This document shows, piece after piece, positions 1-13,500 of a DNA stretch of 64,000 bases. Every line of letters starts with the position of its first letter. Within the stretch, counting starts at the first letter, position 1. This stretch comes from Isoetes taiwanensis. Lineage: Eukaryota > Streptophyta > Lycopodiopsida > Isoetales > Isoetaceae. The notes under the pieces were generated by a model. That model ran no database searches. It was not told where the DNA came from and was given only the letters and a program-made list of their open reading frames with translations. The stretch lies in the NCBI GenBank assembly GCA_021234155.1, contig JAJEKV010000027.1, positions 3,780,623 through 3,844,622 on the forward strand, written 5' to 3'. The translations under genes and the position numbers were made by a program.

Positions 1-57
1 GTCCTAATAAGGCTACTTTAACAAATATATCCAGTAAGCTAATGTGATTATTTTTTA

Positions 58-223
58 TCTTTTGAATTTATATTTTTTTTATAACAACCCATTCAATTGT
101 TTTAGGGATATATGGTCTATGGTTCCAGGAATTGTTTTTTTATCTTGAATTTATGTTTTTTTAATAAACCCATTCAATTGTTTTAGGGATATATGGTCTA
201 TGGTTTCGGGAATTGTTATTTTT
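58..223. repeat. 84-bp tandem duplication, two copies
   Basis: Two adjacent copies (about 58-141 and 142-223) share a stretch beginning ATCTT..GAATTTAT, then CCCATTCAATTG and TTTTAGGGATATATGG. The copies differ by a few indels in the T runs and by CCAGGAA in the first against TCGGGAA in the second. No coding content was recognised. Confidence 0.85.
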
Positions 224-3200
224 TACATCCATATCAAATCCCCTGGAAACCCCTGCTATTTTGCTACATATTCATATAAAACACCTTAAAAAGTTCATTT
301 AGAAGACCTGAAATATTAAATGCTCTTAATAAAGCAAATCATATCAGCCAAAAGTTGCGAACCTAATCTACAAAATCATGTATAGCAAACTCATGCACAC
401 CATTGCTAACTTTGCTTGAGGTGACAGTAAATTTATGCAAATTGGCTGCAACTAATTTAATCCATTAAAATGAGTGTGGTCCACAAATGTTTTCAATTTT
501 TGTTGTGTGCTTTATAAATCCTCAAAGGCGGACCTAGATAACTTTTGGTGATGTATTACTTTTGGATTTTGAAATCCTATGACTTACTAATGATGTCAAT
601 CAAAAGAGAATGTGATTTAAGACAATTAAACACATCAAAATGAAAGCCAAATACTCACATTATCAGCCTATGACTTTTTAGATTTAGGAAGATCTGAACT
701 TAGGTTGACATGGCCTCGACATATAAGGATAAAATGGAAGACATATAGAGAATCTTGCATGCATCCTACTAGAGATTTATAAGCTTTTTACAAAGAAAGG
801 GGAATAAGTAATCATTCTTAGAATACCCATTTGGATGGAGGTGGAGATAAATAACCCAAGAGAAAATATATGGAATGTCCATAGACATCAAAAGCGTCCG
901 CAATTACTGAAACCATTATTGACATACTTGTGCGATAAGATAAAAAAGGAGCACCATGTAGAGATGGCACCAACATCGGTAATTTTGATCTTTCTGATGC
1001 ACGCAAAGCGTCATAATTTCAATCAAGAACTACGATTCTGCGGTGCAAATTCGTTAAAGTTTAGTACCTTTAAAAGCAGCATGCGCAAGATGCAATGCCA
1101 TTATTTCCAGCGGTCCGTGTAAAACATCAAAATAATGGGGTTGCAAATGAAGTCAATGAATGATCTATTTCCTTAGCGGTAGGTAGCAATTCTGCGGATT
1201 TTGCAAAAAGCTTTAATTGTAGCAAAATCGCTTTTTGATGTAACCAACCAGCTGCGCATCACGTTGAAATAATAAAAGGGTACAATCAATGTATTGTAGT
1301 AACACATGGATATCTAGTACCGTCATTTATTACAAAATTTAATAAATATGGGGCACCTTTTTATTTCTTGCAAAGTTGTTTAAAAGCAGGAATGCGTCAG
1401 CATCACAAAATGTATAATCACTTGCAACAATTGACACATAAAAACTGATTAGTAAAAAAATCAAGTCAGAGATCTCAAAACAAAAGAACATAATAAAAAG
1501 AAAGGATAACCCTAAGTTAAGATCAACCAATTTATGAAGGATTTTCATTTAACAAGCCATTTTTCTCAATGTGAATGTTATGCCAAAATATCTTGACAAA
1601 ATTGCATTTATGAACAGAGCACAGAAACACAAACTTGTAACATGAAAAATCTAGAAGAGGAAATAATCATTGTCTCGGATATTCTTCCACTGAATATATC
1701 TTGCCTGCGTCATGCGATTCGAGAAAAATTGACTTGCTTTGAGTAACGGATGAAAAGACCTAATTGCCCATTTTTAAATGAAAAATTCATGCAGCAAATG
1801 AAGTAATCAAAGAGGCTCCATTATATTACATACATAAGGCAATAACCTTTAAACAGAAATACCTTCTACTCGGGCATTTTTCCTCAAATGTTATTTTTCT
1901 TTATGCAAATCAAGGAGATAGTTATATGGTTCCATTTTAAAATAGGGGTAAGAAGCAAAAATCATTCTCCATTTTTGCCACATCTTAGGTTAGCAGGCTT
2001 TCGTGCAATCCAAAAAACAACGAAAACCTAATAACCAAGGACATAATATATGAACATGTTACATGATAAGAACATGAGAAAATGCTAGAATTTAACCATG
2101 TGCTCTATGTGAATTGCCTTTATATGTTGTCATGTGAGCAAAAGATAGCCATTCCAGGATCCTGTGAAAAAAAAATATATCCATCACCATATCAATGCAT
2201 TTGGAAATTTAACATACCATTCTTACCTATTCCAAACATCTAGTTCTTTGCCAAGAATTGTCTAGAGTTTACCAATTCTCAGATATCCATCTAGAAGTAC
2301 GTTATGAAGTAGATGCCATTGTATTGAAAAGCTTACCAATATGGCAATAATAATAATAATGGCATAATAATATGCTATAACATCGGTCTAGCGATCGCCG
2401 AAATCGTTATGGGCAAAACTTACTAAGCGGTATGTTGCTTTACTTGTTCTTTGCTGTCTTGAGGATGTATCTGACATGTATAATCAACATAGACATGGCT
2501 CGAATAGCTCGAATACATTTCATCAAGCATTATATATGCTATAACAAAATTAGGAATTTGGTGCAAACCAAAGTCGGCTCAATGCTTCACAAAACGTGGC
2601 TTCTATACCGTAATTGGGGACGGATAACGCATCACCCGAAAATCCCAATTTCTAAATCATAGTAAAATGCACATGCTCGATTTTTGGACTGCCGTATTCT
2701 GTCAATAAAAGTCCCTATAAATGTTCTAATTATTTCGTTTGGTATTTGGGGAGGGTATCTCACGCATGGTTTTGCCTAGATTTCGGGGTTGTATTGTATT
2801 CAAAATCGTAGTTGAAGTGCTTACATATTTTTAGTGATTTGAGGAAACTGGCGGCAGTGAAATGAGCATTCCAAAATGGGCTCTGGTCTTTTGGATGGAT
2901 CTCACGGATGAATTTTTATGGGTTGCCCACTGAGGGCAAACTACGTTATAATGGTATGTGGGCATATTCAGAAGTATATGCTGGCATATGCCAGCATATC
3001 TTGCGTTGGTACTAAAAGCGTTTGGCACGCACGTAAATGCCGATCATCCCTCCCTTCCGCTGCCAAGTCGGGGAGTTACGGCGAGTTGAGCATCTACGCC
3101 TTTGTTCTGCTTTGAGCTTGTGGTTGACCATGCTTTGAGCTTAAGCCTTTGTGCATTTAGGTACAGAGTACAGGGTGGAAAGGCGCTTTAACTACCGTGT

Positions 3201-6200
3201 TTATTTTGACGATGGATGTTTTGTCTCATTCGCGAGAAGTTCGTTTGGCCAAGGCATCTTAAGGTTGTTCTCATGATGATGCTGAGCGGGGCCAAGATCC
3301 TTATGCCTTTCGTTTTTCTTACCTCCTATGGGCGGAGGTGTGGTTATAGCGTGAAGATGCGAAGCTCAACGAGTGCATTTGGACAATATTTCAATCATGC
3401 TGTTGCAACGCACATAAAAAGCAGGGACATTAGGAACTTCAAGCATCGTGGCAGCTTCGCATGAGGGGCGCGAGAGGTTCTAAATTTTCGAATTATGATG
3501 CGGGCATCTTCGACACACGGATGGAGTACAAATTTGAGGAAAGCTATCACTTGAAAATTTTCTCACCTATGCAACAAGCTTATATCGGGTTGCCTGTGAT
3601 TCTTTGGTCTTGGTTCTATCACGGCTTTAAGCCTTTAGCATTCTCATGGTTTATAATGGTTTTGTGTCTCATTATTTCCTTTGAGTGCCATTGTGCTAGC
3701 AATGAGTCTGACTAAGTCTTGAACTTGCTTCAAATTGGTAGCCAAACAACCTTGATGACCCAATCCATATCCTATCTCTCTTACTTGCTCCTTTTCTACA
3801 ATCTATGACTAAATGTCTTTCTTGAGTTTTCTTTGGGTTTCTTTGCACAATATGGTATAATGCCATTTTGATGCATTTGGGGCTCTAGTCATCAGATCCA
3901 TATCTGCTTGGTCTCATTTTTAATGGCATGTTGTTCACCGAATTACCATGTCCAATATTTATAAGCACCCCACGTCCCGATTTTACATTACTTGAGAAGC
4001 TTCATGTTTCATTTTGAAAGCTTCCATGATAATTATTTTACTGGGCTTTGAAGTTTGCTAATGCTTGCCAAGCAAGATTTGAATATAAGATGTGACCAAT
4101 ATAGGATAGTCGATATTTACTTACTGATGGGGCTTATTTTCAAATTACATTTGCAAAGCAACCCTCTATTGAGGTCGGCGCACCGCTCAATTCAGCACTG
4201 ATCACGGTATCATTATTATGTCGGTGCTGCCTTTTTACGTGGTATGGACCTTGCAGCGGCATATAGGCAAGCTTTTGCACATAATAGCATGTAATGCCCT
4301 TTCACTTGCTTAAAACGAGCTAGACATCATGAGATCAAGCCTCAAGTTTGCCTTTTCTTTTCTCGCCGATTGTTATGAAGAACATTTCCTTTGGTCTATA
4401 CTAGAGGAACTTTTTTGTTATTTGAGTTCCACTCTGATAATGGCAACCCAAATGAGATTCAAATACAAGGGCTGGCACAAACCGAGCCCGCAGGGGATTT
4501 AGAACCAACTCCGTTTACATCATCAAGCGGCTTTAAGATTTACTCAATGGTAATGGATGCGTATCTTAACTCCGATTGGATCTTTTGTTGGTTAAATTTT
4601 ATTTGGATTAAATTATGTTTCCAATCACCGAGGGCCTAAATAGGTTGCGATGCAGCGATTAGGTAGTAGAGTACACATATGGAGCTTTGGAACGGTAATA
4701 TTTTGGGTTCGCGAAGGCTAAGCGACTCTGAAATAGCTCATTTTATTCATTTAATCGAAAGTAGGGGCTATACTGAGTTTTTGGCTGATGAGAGCGCTCA
4801 TGTGGCTCGGATAATGCATTCCAAGGTTGCAAGTGTAGTATGTCTTTACGTATGCTTTTCTTTGGTGATCTTCAACTGGCAGATAATGCGGATCTTTGAT
4901 GGAAATGAATGCATTAACTTAAATATGAGTAAGGATGCGTGTTTTCTGTCCTTGCGTCCATTGTTATCACCGAGGCGGTACCTAGATTTTGTATGCTTTG
5001 CAAGCATGTGGCTGCACATTACATAGCATGTTGGAGTATTGTAGATTTATTTGTTGTGCGATTCAGGATTTCGAGACAAATGCGGAAAATTATTATATTT
5101 GTTGATCCGTTTTGTTTTCTAGAATTTTTGAGCATCTATAAGCTCTCTTGACACATGGCAAAGTAGGTGCCTTGGATATCTCCTCTATTTATAGTCGTGC
5201 TATTTGAGAACTATTTATAGTACATTTGCTATTTAAGAACCTTATATTTTGACAGAAATTGAAATACATGTAGGTATTGATTTAGCGTTGTGAAATACAG
5301 TTGAGAAATGGTATGGTGGGCAATTTTCATGTCGAGTTTATTCTTATTTCAATGTTTCTTTTATTTAGGGTCTTAATATATATGTTTTTGGAGATTTGGA
5401 GCATCGGTACTACTATTACGTTCTGTTGATACAAGGTTGTAGAAAAGAGGCCATCGTTATTGCGGCTAGCGGTGCTCCTGGAAACCTCCGTAGCTCTGAA
5501 GCCATCTAGCTATTCTTACGCTGGTGGACGCTACAATTTAGCGATTGTACTCTCGGTTTCTAGCGAATTCTGCGTTATCACGAAGTGCAATGGAAGAACA
5601 TGATGTCTCAATTTCATCTTATTTATTTGCGAAATCCAGTTCCTTGGTAATTTTTTAAATTTATTGTCACTGTCTAGTTCATAGTTGACAGCAAATCATA
5701 CAATTTTCTGACCAATTGTTTCTATTTTCTATATTTGTAGGAAGGCCCATAATATACCGCGTATTATTTGGGCGTTAAGGGTTGTGATTTTTCTGCGGGG
5801 AACAAGTGATGGTAGAACATCACGAGGAATTAAATGCGTTGAAATTCATGACTTCCATTTCTTTGTAACACCTTCATACTTTTACTTGGTATGTCACGAG
5901 ATATTCATGCCATCTCATGTTAAAAGGGGTCCTAGTAGCGTTGCAAACTTAAGTGAGAGCTCATGCGAGATTGATGCCAAGGTCACATGCTTCGGATCTT
6001 GTCTTGCATGGATTTGTTTGTTGATCTTAGCGAATGGGCTTTTGGGTTTTGCACCTCATTTAAGCAGTGCTTGATACGGCGGCATCGATATCATTTAAAC
6101 TTGATTTCCTAAGAGGCATCGTGCTCCGGATGCTATTATCTCGCTGTGCTCTACGTAATTACAGTGCGTACATTTGGGGTATTGATGACAAAGTTGGGGG

Positions 6201-8354
6201 GTGGCTAAAAGCTTGAATCTTGGGGCATTGACAAGTAATGCGGGGATTGAGAGAATTTTGGCTTGAGCAGGAGGAACAAAACATAGGCTAGAATTTGGGA
6301 AGCACATTTCAAGGTTTGGCCCCTTTTTGGAATATCTTTCCAATTTCTCAAGACCATGAAAATTGTGAAGATGAGATAAACTTAAGAGATATGAGGCAGG
6401 TCGAGCTTGTCAAAAATCTGGCCCGATTGCTAAGCGTGTAGGATTGAATAATTTTGTGGTACGGGAACAAAACTTTGAGGCTTAATTTGGAAGCATTGCT
6501 AAGGTAAGGTAATAAAAGGTTGTCTAGAACTATCTGATTCTAACATGGTGGAATTTCACAATGAGTGATAAGATGTGAAACAATGCATAAAGGTATATAT
6601 ATAATGAATGATGAATATGATTTGAAAAACAATTATATGAAACACTACCACTTAAAAGCGTTCTGTTTTACACGCAGAACAGCTGCCCACTTCATGAAGG
6701 CAGTTAGCCTTGGGCGGAAGCATTTGCAGGAACATGCATATCCATAACAACAATGATGACAGCGGCTAGGAAAAGATTTTAGTTATTGAGATGGCGTGCA
6801 CCACTAGGGCACCAATTCCTAGGATGCCAAGGCATATTTACGGACAATAGTATGATTGACACAGATGAACAATCTACTACCAGAGTACTTTGAAGCATTT
6901 GATTATTGCTTCAAGTACTTCAAAACAAATTTAGATATAGTTAATGCCATTTCGTTGCAGGAAAACAAGAACTACGTACGTGCGATTTAAACTGCATCTT
7001 ATGCCAAAAGTTTAAGCTGGCTTGAGTACCTCTTTTAGCCGCTACCTTTGGCTCCATCCATCCATCCATCCATCCATCCATCCATCCATCCATCACGGAA
7101 GCGAAGGTTGGTTGGCTTTGAGGGTATAAGCTTTCCTTGTGGTCTTCACGGATCTATGCGGCTATATTATATTTACCCTCATCCATGTGGGTTTTGTGGC
7201 ATATTCAAGTATATGTGGAGTATATGCTCTGAAAACATGACTTTAGTGTGATTTAAGCCATTTCACTCGGGTCCGCGGAGGGCAACCCCTCCATCTTGGC
7301 TTCTTGTTTTGCTTTGGTTTGTATGCATGGTACAGGAGAAATGGAAGGATAAGGGGGTGGTGTGGCCTGCCACTTTGGCTCGGATTGGGGTATTCTTGTG
7401 AGCAAATTTGCTTAAGCGGAATTGACAAGCGAGAAATTAAGCTTAGCATTTACATTTGCGGAAAAAGTTACTTGAGGTGAAATTACTTAACTATACTTGG
7501 CGTATTAAATAGAGAAGCTGTAAGCGGAGGGAGGTCGAGGATCTCGGCGGGGTTTTGGTTCTTAGTTAGACTTTGGTGGGAAATGGAAGATTAGGGGCTC
7601 CTTTTAATGATTTCGCGGCCCAACTAGTATGATAAAGCAAGGCAATTTGAATGCGGCCATTTGATTTTTCCTCATTTACGTTAACCTTTCCTTGTTGTTT
7701 TCTTCACCTGAAGTAGGATTGTGCTGATTTGAAAGCTGGATTGATAGCGAATTTCATAGGCGGGATTCTTGAAAATATTTGCAAGGATTTGATAAGCCGA
7801 ATTTTATAAAACTGGGATCTTGAAAGAATATTCCCTTGTGAAAGGGAATTTCCTGGGTAAACAGCGATCAATTTCGAGCAGGGCACACGCGCGATAGTCA
7901 ATTTTGGGGAGCGGAAAAGGCACCGCAGGCAGACAGGGGTTTCGCAGGCAGGGGTTTCGGCAGGCAGGCAGGGTTTTCTGAATGATAGTGCATAGACTTG
8001 GAGCAGAGATTGGAGACTTGGTGAAGGCGTTGCCGGAGTAGCCGGATTTGAGGCAGAGATTGGCTTCGAATCTTATGGCTCCGGCTGCAATCGATGCCAG
8101 CAGAGTTTCAGCAGGGGCTTCGGCAGGCACGCTTCTGAATGATTCAGGATTCATAGTTCCGTGGCCATAGCTGGAGTTTCTTAGGAAATTAACTTTAAAA
8201 AAAAACCAGAAAACTTTTTGGAATTAGCCCCCTCATCCCTGGGTTTGCAGGCAACCCTGAAGAAATTCGACCCGCTCAAGCCTCTAGTGGGATGGGAAAG
8301 GTTTTGAGGAATGGAACTGCGTGTACTTATCTAAAGGTGGAGCCTTATTAGAGG
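224..8354. other. Gene-poor stretch, no recognisable gene
   Basis: AT-rich sequence with only short open frames, none with a motif, composition or length I could tie to a protein family on either strand. Stretches such as 3.0-3.7 kb and 4.4-5.0 kb hold frames of 60-115 codons with cysteine- and aromatic-rich, low-conservation-looking translations that read as chance frames. The region from about 7.9 to 8.15 kb has short CAGGCAGGC-type repetition. It may hold degraded mobile elements that I cannot identify by eye. Confidence 0.5.
7053..7094. repeat. (TCCA)n microsatellite
   Basis: About ten perfect TCCA units. A chance open frame across it encodes Ser-Ile-His-Pro repeats, which I do not regard as a gene. 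Confidence 0.95.
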
Positions 8355-8355
8355 T

Positions 8356-8438
8356 CATAAATATGAAGCCTTTTCGTCAGGGTTTGGTTAGGGTTTATAG
8401 CTTTTTCCGTTCGCGATAACTAAAGCAGATCAGAAGAG
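8356..8438 (+). promoter_or_regulatory. Putative core promoter / 5' leader of the HAD hydrolase with telo-box
   Basis: A TATA-like CATAAATATG lies at 8356-8365. A TTAGGGTTTA motif lies at 8388-8397. AGGGTTT/AAACCCT 'telo-boxes' are common near plant transcription starts of growth and translation genes. The start codon at 8439 follows about 40 bases later. This is inferred from motif position only; the true start site is unknown. Confidence 0.4.
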
Positions 8439-9041
8439 ATGAAGGCGATCAGAGCGCTCCGGGGGGTGATTTTCGACTTAGATGGCACGCTACGAATTCC
8501 ACCATCCCTGGACCTGGATGCGCTGCGCAAAAAAGTGCTCACAAATCAAGAGCTTCTTACCAGGGAGCAGTTGGAGCAGACATGTCAATCCATCAAGATT
8601 GCTGAGAGTCAAAGGCGGGGTTGCAAATCTGCGATTTTAGGAGCGAAGCAGGTATGTGAATTCTTAGACTCCATTCCATTGCACCGCGGAATGGTGACTT
8701 TGAGCAGTAAGGATGAAGCTGAGCGATTTCAGGCTGAACTCCATACCGCATTCTCCCCAATACTTGGCAAAGAATACCCTTCTTTGAAGCCATCTCCGGA
8801 ACCGCTTTTGCATGTCTGCAAGCAATGGGGTGTGAAGCCTGAAGAGGTTCTAATGGTGGGAGATATGCCTAGGTATGACATTGTTTCTGGTAACCTTGCT
8901 GGGGCATTGACATGTCTTGTGGACCCTCTCTATCGCTATAAGGACGTTGATAAGCTACCACTACAACATCGTCCCACCTTCAGGGTACAGTCCTTGCTCG
9001 AGCTCTTGCAGTTGATTCAAACGCACTTCCACACTAAATAG
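8439..9041 (+). CDS. HAD-superfamily hydrolase (At2g33255-like phosphatase)
   Basis: A 200-residue protein in one uninterrupted exon, with all four HAD motifs. Motif I is FDLDGT near residues 12-17 (nucleophile Asp plus the second Asp, typical of phosphatases). Motif II is the Thr of MVTLSS near residue 85. Motif III is the Lys in SLKPSPEP near 116. Motif IV is GDMPRYD near 141, supplying the Mg-binding acidic residues. The short helical cap between motifs I and II fits small phosphatases of the phosphoglycolate/pyrophosphatase-like group. Overall pattern and length (LRGVIFDLDGT start, FLDS, HRGMVT, PLLHVC, ALTCLVD) match the plant family represented by Arabidopsis At2g33255, whose substrate is, as far as I know, not established. 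The first Met is chosen because the HAD fold begins almost at once after it and a 5' leader motif precedes it. No organelle-targeting extension is visible in this frame. Codon use and CAG/CTG content look normal, unlike the flanking repeats. Confidence 0.93.
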   Translation: MKAIRALRGVIFDLDGTLRIPPSLDLDALRKKVLTNQELLTREQLEQTCQSIKIAESQRRGCKSAILGAKQVCEFLDSIPLHRGMVTLSSKDEAERFQAELHTAFSPILGKEYPSLKPSPEPLLHVCKQWGVKPEEVLMVGDMPRYDIVSGNLAGALTCLVDPLYRYKDVDKLPLQHRPTFRVQSLLELLQLIQTHFHTK

Positions 9042-9044
9042 AAT

Positions 9045-9066
9045 AGATAGATAGATAGATAGATAG
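9045..9066. repeat. (GATA)n microsatellite in the 3' UTR
   Basis: About five GATA units begin four bases after the HAD hydrolase stop codon (TAG at 9039-9041). Confidence 0.9.
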
Positions 9067-12000
9067 TATTTTTACGTCATGCCACTTCAAGAAAGATAAG
9101 CATGCGATGAAAGCTATAAATGAAGAAAGTTTATTTTATCAAGCTTCGTACCCAGCTCGTAGCCAGCTCAATTTGAATAAACGTAAGTTAGCGATTTCAA
9201 CTTATATCATTTACTGTATATAGGTTATTTGTTTAGTGGAAGGAAAATAAAATTATTTGAATCTTTTTTTCTGGCAGGTGGAAAACTTTTTGGATTTTTT
9301 CCTTATGTTAGTTTTTTAAGGTTTTGGGTTTTCCGTGATAGAAAAAGTTTGCTGATTTCCAAAAATTGCAAAGGCTTCTTTCTATGGTTTTAAATGGGGA
9401 CATGTCCGCTTGCTTTTCTCTGTACTTCAACACCTCTCTGATAATCTGAGATGGTGGCTTAAAATTCCCCTTTCAGCTATGTGAGGATGCATAGGAACCC
9501 GACATGCATGCCACGATTCTTGAATTGCTTTAATGGAATTTTTTAGACCCCGGTAGCAAATACATCTGCCCTGTATCTTCTTTTTCAGACCTATCTTCTT
9601 CCTTTGTCGTGTCCGGCCGGCCATTCCTCACAGACGAAGTATGATTCTGAAAAAAATGTTCATGTCCTATGTAGCATGCAAAAGATGGACATTATACAGC
9701 TTTTATGTCAGGTATTGTTTGCTCTGCAGCATTTATAGAGAAGAAAGAAGGTGCATTTGGGGATCAGATAAGGTAAGATAAGGTAAGATGGACGATGGTG
9801 AGTTCAATCTGTAATTGTTCAAATATACGTACTTTACAAACACTACAATCCCACTTTTTTGTTGTTGTTGAAACATCTCTAGGCTAATTCATCTGCTGCT
9901 TAATAACAGGTCCTCCTGTCCAAGTCAGAGTCTCCAAGGAAGAAGCCAGGCTAAAGCATTCTTCAAGCCTTGGATTAATGTTCTTAGTTTCTTTGCAGCA
10001 CAATCTTGCACAATTCATGTGTACCAACACACACAACGTAAGGGTTTTGTGTGCTTTGAAAATAATACAGTTGCTTTTCTTTTTTCAAAAATCTCATTCC
10101 CAAAGATCAATGTTATCATAAAGATCTAGACATTCCTTTGTTTGAATAATCTTTGAATGCATGTCTCTCATTTCCTGAAGATAATGTGAAGAGATCTGAA
10201 TCATTTTTATTCGGTATGATTCTTTGAAATTGCATTGCTTTTGAATGATTACAGCAGCGTCATTGTACTAATTGTGCAACTGATTGCAGGTGAGCAAGAT
10301 TTGTAAGATCCACTGATGATGCTTAGATTAATTTCAATCAAATCCCAGAAAAGCATGAGGTTTCTGTTAATATTCATTTGCTTAACATGGTCATTGAACA
10401 CTATTATATCATTGTCACACTCTTGTTTAGGTTGAACCGTGCCATCATGCCCACAAATGATTATAGTTCTTGAATTAAGATGGCAAGTGGTATGATTGAG
10501 GTTTCAGTAATTTTATCTGCCATTTTTATTTCCTGCAAGTGGTATTAAGTTATCAAGGTTTCATTTTCTGCGGAGGCATCTCATATCGTTGATGCTAATA
10601 TTTGCATTACTTTTGCTTAACAGATTTGGGTTGAGGTTCTTGCAATTCCTCACTTCAATTACCCTCTCTGTTGCAAAAATTGCTCCTGCACTCTAAAATT
10701 GAAGCATATGGTTTAATTTTCTGCTGCTGCAGAACAGGGCCATACACATGGTTCATTGTTCATACTGCCCACATAGTAGGATTACCTAGAATCCTACCTA
10801 GCTTGCAGCAGACAAGAAAGTAACCTTTGCATAAGTAAGGATTTGTGGCCAATTCAGGATTATCCTTGAAAATCTTACCATTGCACTATATGGTTCCATT
10901 AGCATGATCACAAGATGGCACATCTTGATGAAAGACACATCAGTTATGACATATCTGAGTAGACGTGAGGGAGATCATGCTGAAGGGCATTACATCAGGA
11001 CTATAGTTTTGGTAGCAAAGTGGATTACATCAGGTGTCAATACTCTGTTGCAGGTTTTTAGAGCATGGTCACACTACGCTTATTGAAAATTTTCAATTTC
11101 ATATCAAGGTACGTCTAAAAAATTGAAGAATTACATTGAATTTACATTGGATGTACAAAAATTCATATCCAGATACATTTAAAGAGTCCTATAGGTTATA
11201 TGACTTTTTGAGTATGAAAGGGATTCTTGCAAATACTTACACAAAGTATCTCAAAATATGCTAGAGGAAAAGACCATAAGCTTAGTTCTCACATTTTTCT
11301 GTCCATGTATCAAGAATAAGTGTCAATCTTATAGATGACACTAGCCTACTTCGGCAAAACTACAATGGGGGCTCAAATATGAACGGGAGCTCAAATATGC
11401 TAGCAGAAAAGATCTCACATTTTCCTGTTCTCGAAATGAGTCGTATAGTTGATAGTTAGCCTGCTATCAGCAAAACCAATGGGAGTAGTGGGATTCTGAA
11501 TTCTTTTTGAGTTTCACTGCTGGAAAATGAGGCGTGTCTTTGTCATCTCTCCATACCTTAAGCTTGGGATGCCGATAAGATGCTATTTGCAGCAAACCAA
11601 TAGTTTACATGTTTATAGGGACGTGGATTATAGTAACACTTGACAAACATAATTGCTCTTCAACTTTAATGATTCAAAAAGTCGCTGTCATTAGTTCATA
11701 ATTGTTGCTATAAATGGTTCTATAGATGGGAGTTGGACATGACGGAGATCCCTTAGCATTGGGCTTCCATATTATCATAGATTACACATTGTGGTATATG
11801 CAACGAACGCTCATCGTATGATTTAGCCTTATTTGCAATTTTATCATATCTTACCTATGTATTATTTTGATGTGGTTGCACCATAGATAGAACTTAATGC
11901 TTCCACGGTAGACCTTAGACTAAAACAAGTTTCATTCAAGTGAAAACATAAACAATCATAAACAATAAAAAAATGTAGTATGATGGGGTCTTACCTTTAC

Positions 12001-12915
12001 AGTCTCACCTTTACACGTGTGGATATGTGACAAGCCAAATAAATGCATCCATTGATATCTACAAATATCTCTTTTTTCCATTGTGTTAGTCTGCAATTTG
12101 AAGCCACTGCATTGTGAAAGCCAACACATGCATGGACTATGTTATTCACGGGGAGCAGGGGCGTCAAAGGCGTATTTGCCAGCTGCGGCGGTCGGCGGCG
12201 TGAGCGCGAGAGTGAAATTTGGCTACGCCCGAAGCCCTACGAGGCGTGATGAGGCACTCCGTGGATGCGGGGCGTAATACACTCGAGGCCAAGATTCACG
12301 AACAATAGATCTTAGGATTAGATCACGGTGCTACGGTCTGGTGGTTGCAAATGCGTGGATGGACCAAAACCCATTTGCATCATTATATTTTCTGCCTCTA
12401 TTTCCAGCATTTTTAATGGTCCCTCTGTTTTTAGATCATTGGTTGCATTTCCCTCTGCTTAAGATGGTGGAGGAGATGCTTGAACTCACAATGGCTAGCT
12501 CGTGGTATGAGAAAATAATATCTTTTCTTGGCCAGACAAAGCGATTTACTTGTGGGAGGGCAGAGATATAGGCGTGAAGAATTGTGTCATAAATTTTAGG
12601 TAAAAATCTGATAATCTTGGCTTTGGCGGGTGTGTAATGATATGTGTTCATTACTAAGAGCAAAAAGAGTTATGTAGAAGGGTTGAAATTTGCCAGCCCA
12701 ATGTGGATCATCTTTGTGCATTGTTCCTTCCATTCCTCTCACATATAACTAGGCATTGTACATATGGCTACATAGAACTGTATTTATGCCCCGCAACGCC
12801 GGACACCCGTTACTAGTTCTATATCTAATTGGATACTACATATACGTGACACCAGTTAAACATAAAAATAGAACTTTACATGAACGCGTTCTAAATTTTA
12901 AAACTTGCTTATTTG
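9067..12915. other. Non-coding stretch downstream of the HAD hydrolase
   Basis: It probably begins with the 3' UTR of the hydrolase. A 5-bp-scale repetition (AGGTAAGATA twice) lies near 9770-9790. No frame longer than about 77 codons has a recognisable motif. A GC-rich patch at 12.15-12.30 kb (GCGGCGGTCGGCGGCG-like) stands out in base composition but carries no domain I can name. No RNA gene seen. Confidence 0.5.
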
Positions 12916-13095
12916 ATACCAATTAACGAGAACTGGTGATGTTGTATATCTTGGTATTGATACTAATTAACGAGAATTGGTGATGTTGTAGTATATCAAC
13001 ATTCTTTTTAATCAATCACTTCATCAGGTCTTTGACGAGAATTGGTGATGTTGTATATCGACATTCTTTTTAATCAATCACTTCATCGGGTCTTT
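12916..13095. repeat. Tandem repeat, two full units and one partial
   Basis: Units beginning ACGAGAATTGGTGATGTTGT recur at about 12969-13033 and 13034-13095, both continuing through ACATTCTTTTTAATCAATCA to GTCTTT. An earlier partial unit lies near 12916-12960. The two full copies differ at CATCAGGTC against CATCGGGTC, a CAG/CGG difference seen throughout the window. Confidence 0.85.
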
Positions 13096-13500
13096 TTCTA
13101 TATAGTCATTTTCTATACAATTAGGAACATCAATATGCATGGATAGACCATTAAATGAAATAGTAATCGTAGCACATAAATATGCATTGCCAACAACTAT
13201 ATTAAATGTCGCACTATATTTAATTCCAACTATCCAACATATCAACACGTAGGGAAATACAAGAATCTGCAATGGAGATCAAAATTGCAGTTTATTTTTG
13301 GAATTCTATTGTTTCTAAGTCTCTATGTCCAAGTTCTAATGCTCAATGTGGCAATCTCATAGTCGCGTGCTAGGATATTAATAGTGATCCATAGCTGCTT
13401 GCTCCCTTAAGTACTTGTTTATGCTTATTTGCCAAAACAAGTGAAATTTACGTGCAATTGTGTCAAATATATATACGTTATTATGATCTGATGATGAAAA

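Noticed and set aside
7048-7251. Short frame encoding Ser-Ile-His-Pro repeats
   Set aside because: Produced by the TCCA microsatellite.
7804-8154. Minus-strand 116-codon frame upstream of the HAD gene
   Set aside because: No motif; composition reflects CAGGCAGG-type short repeats. Probably chance.
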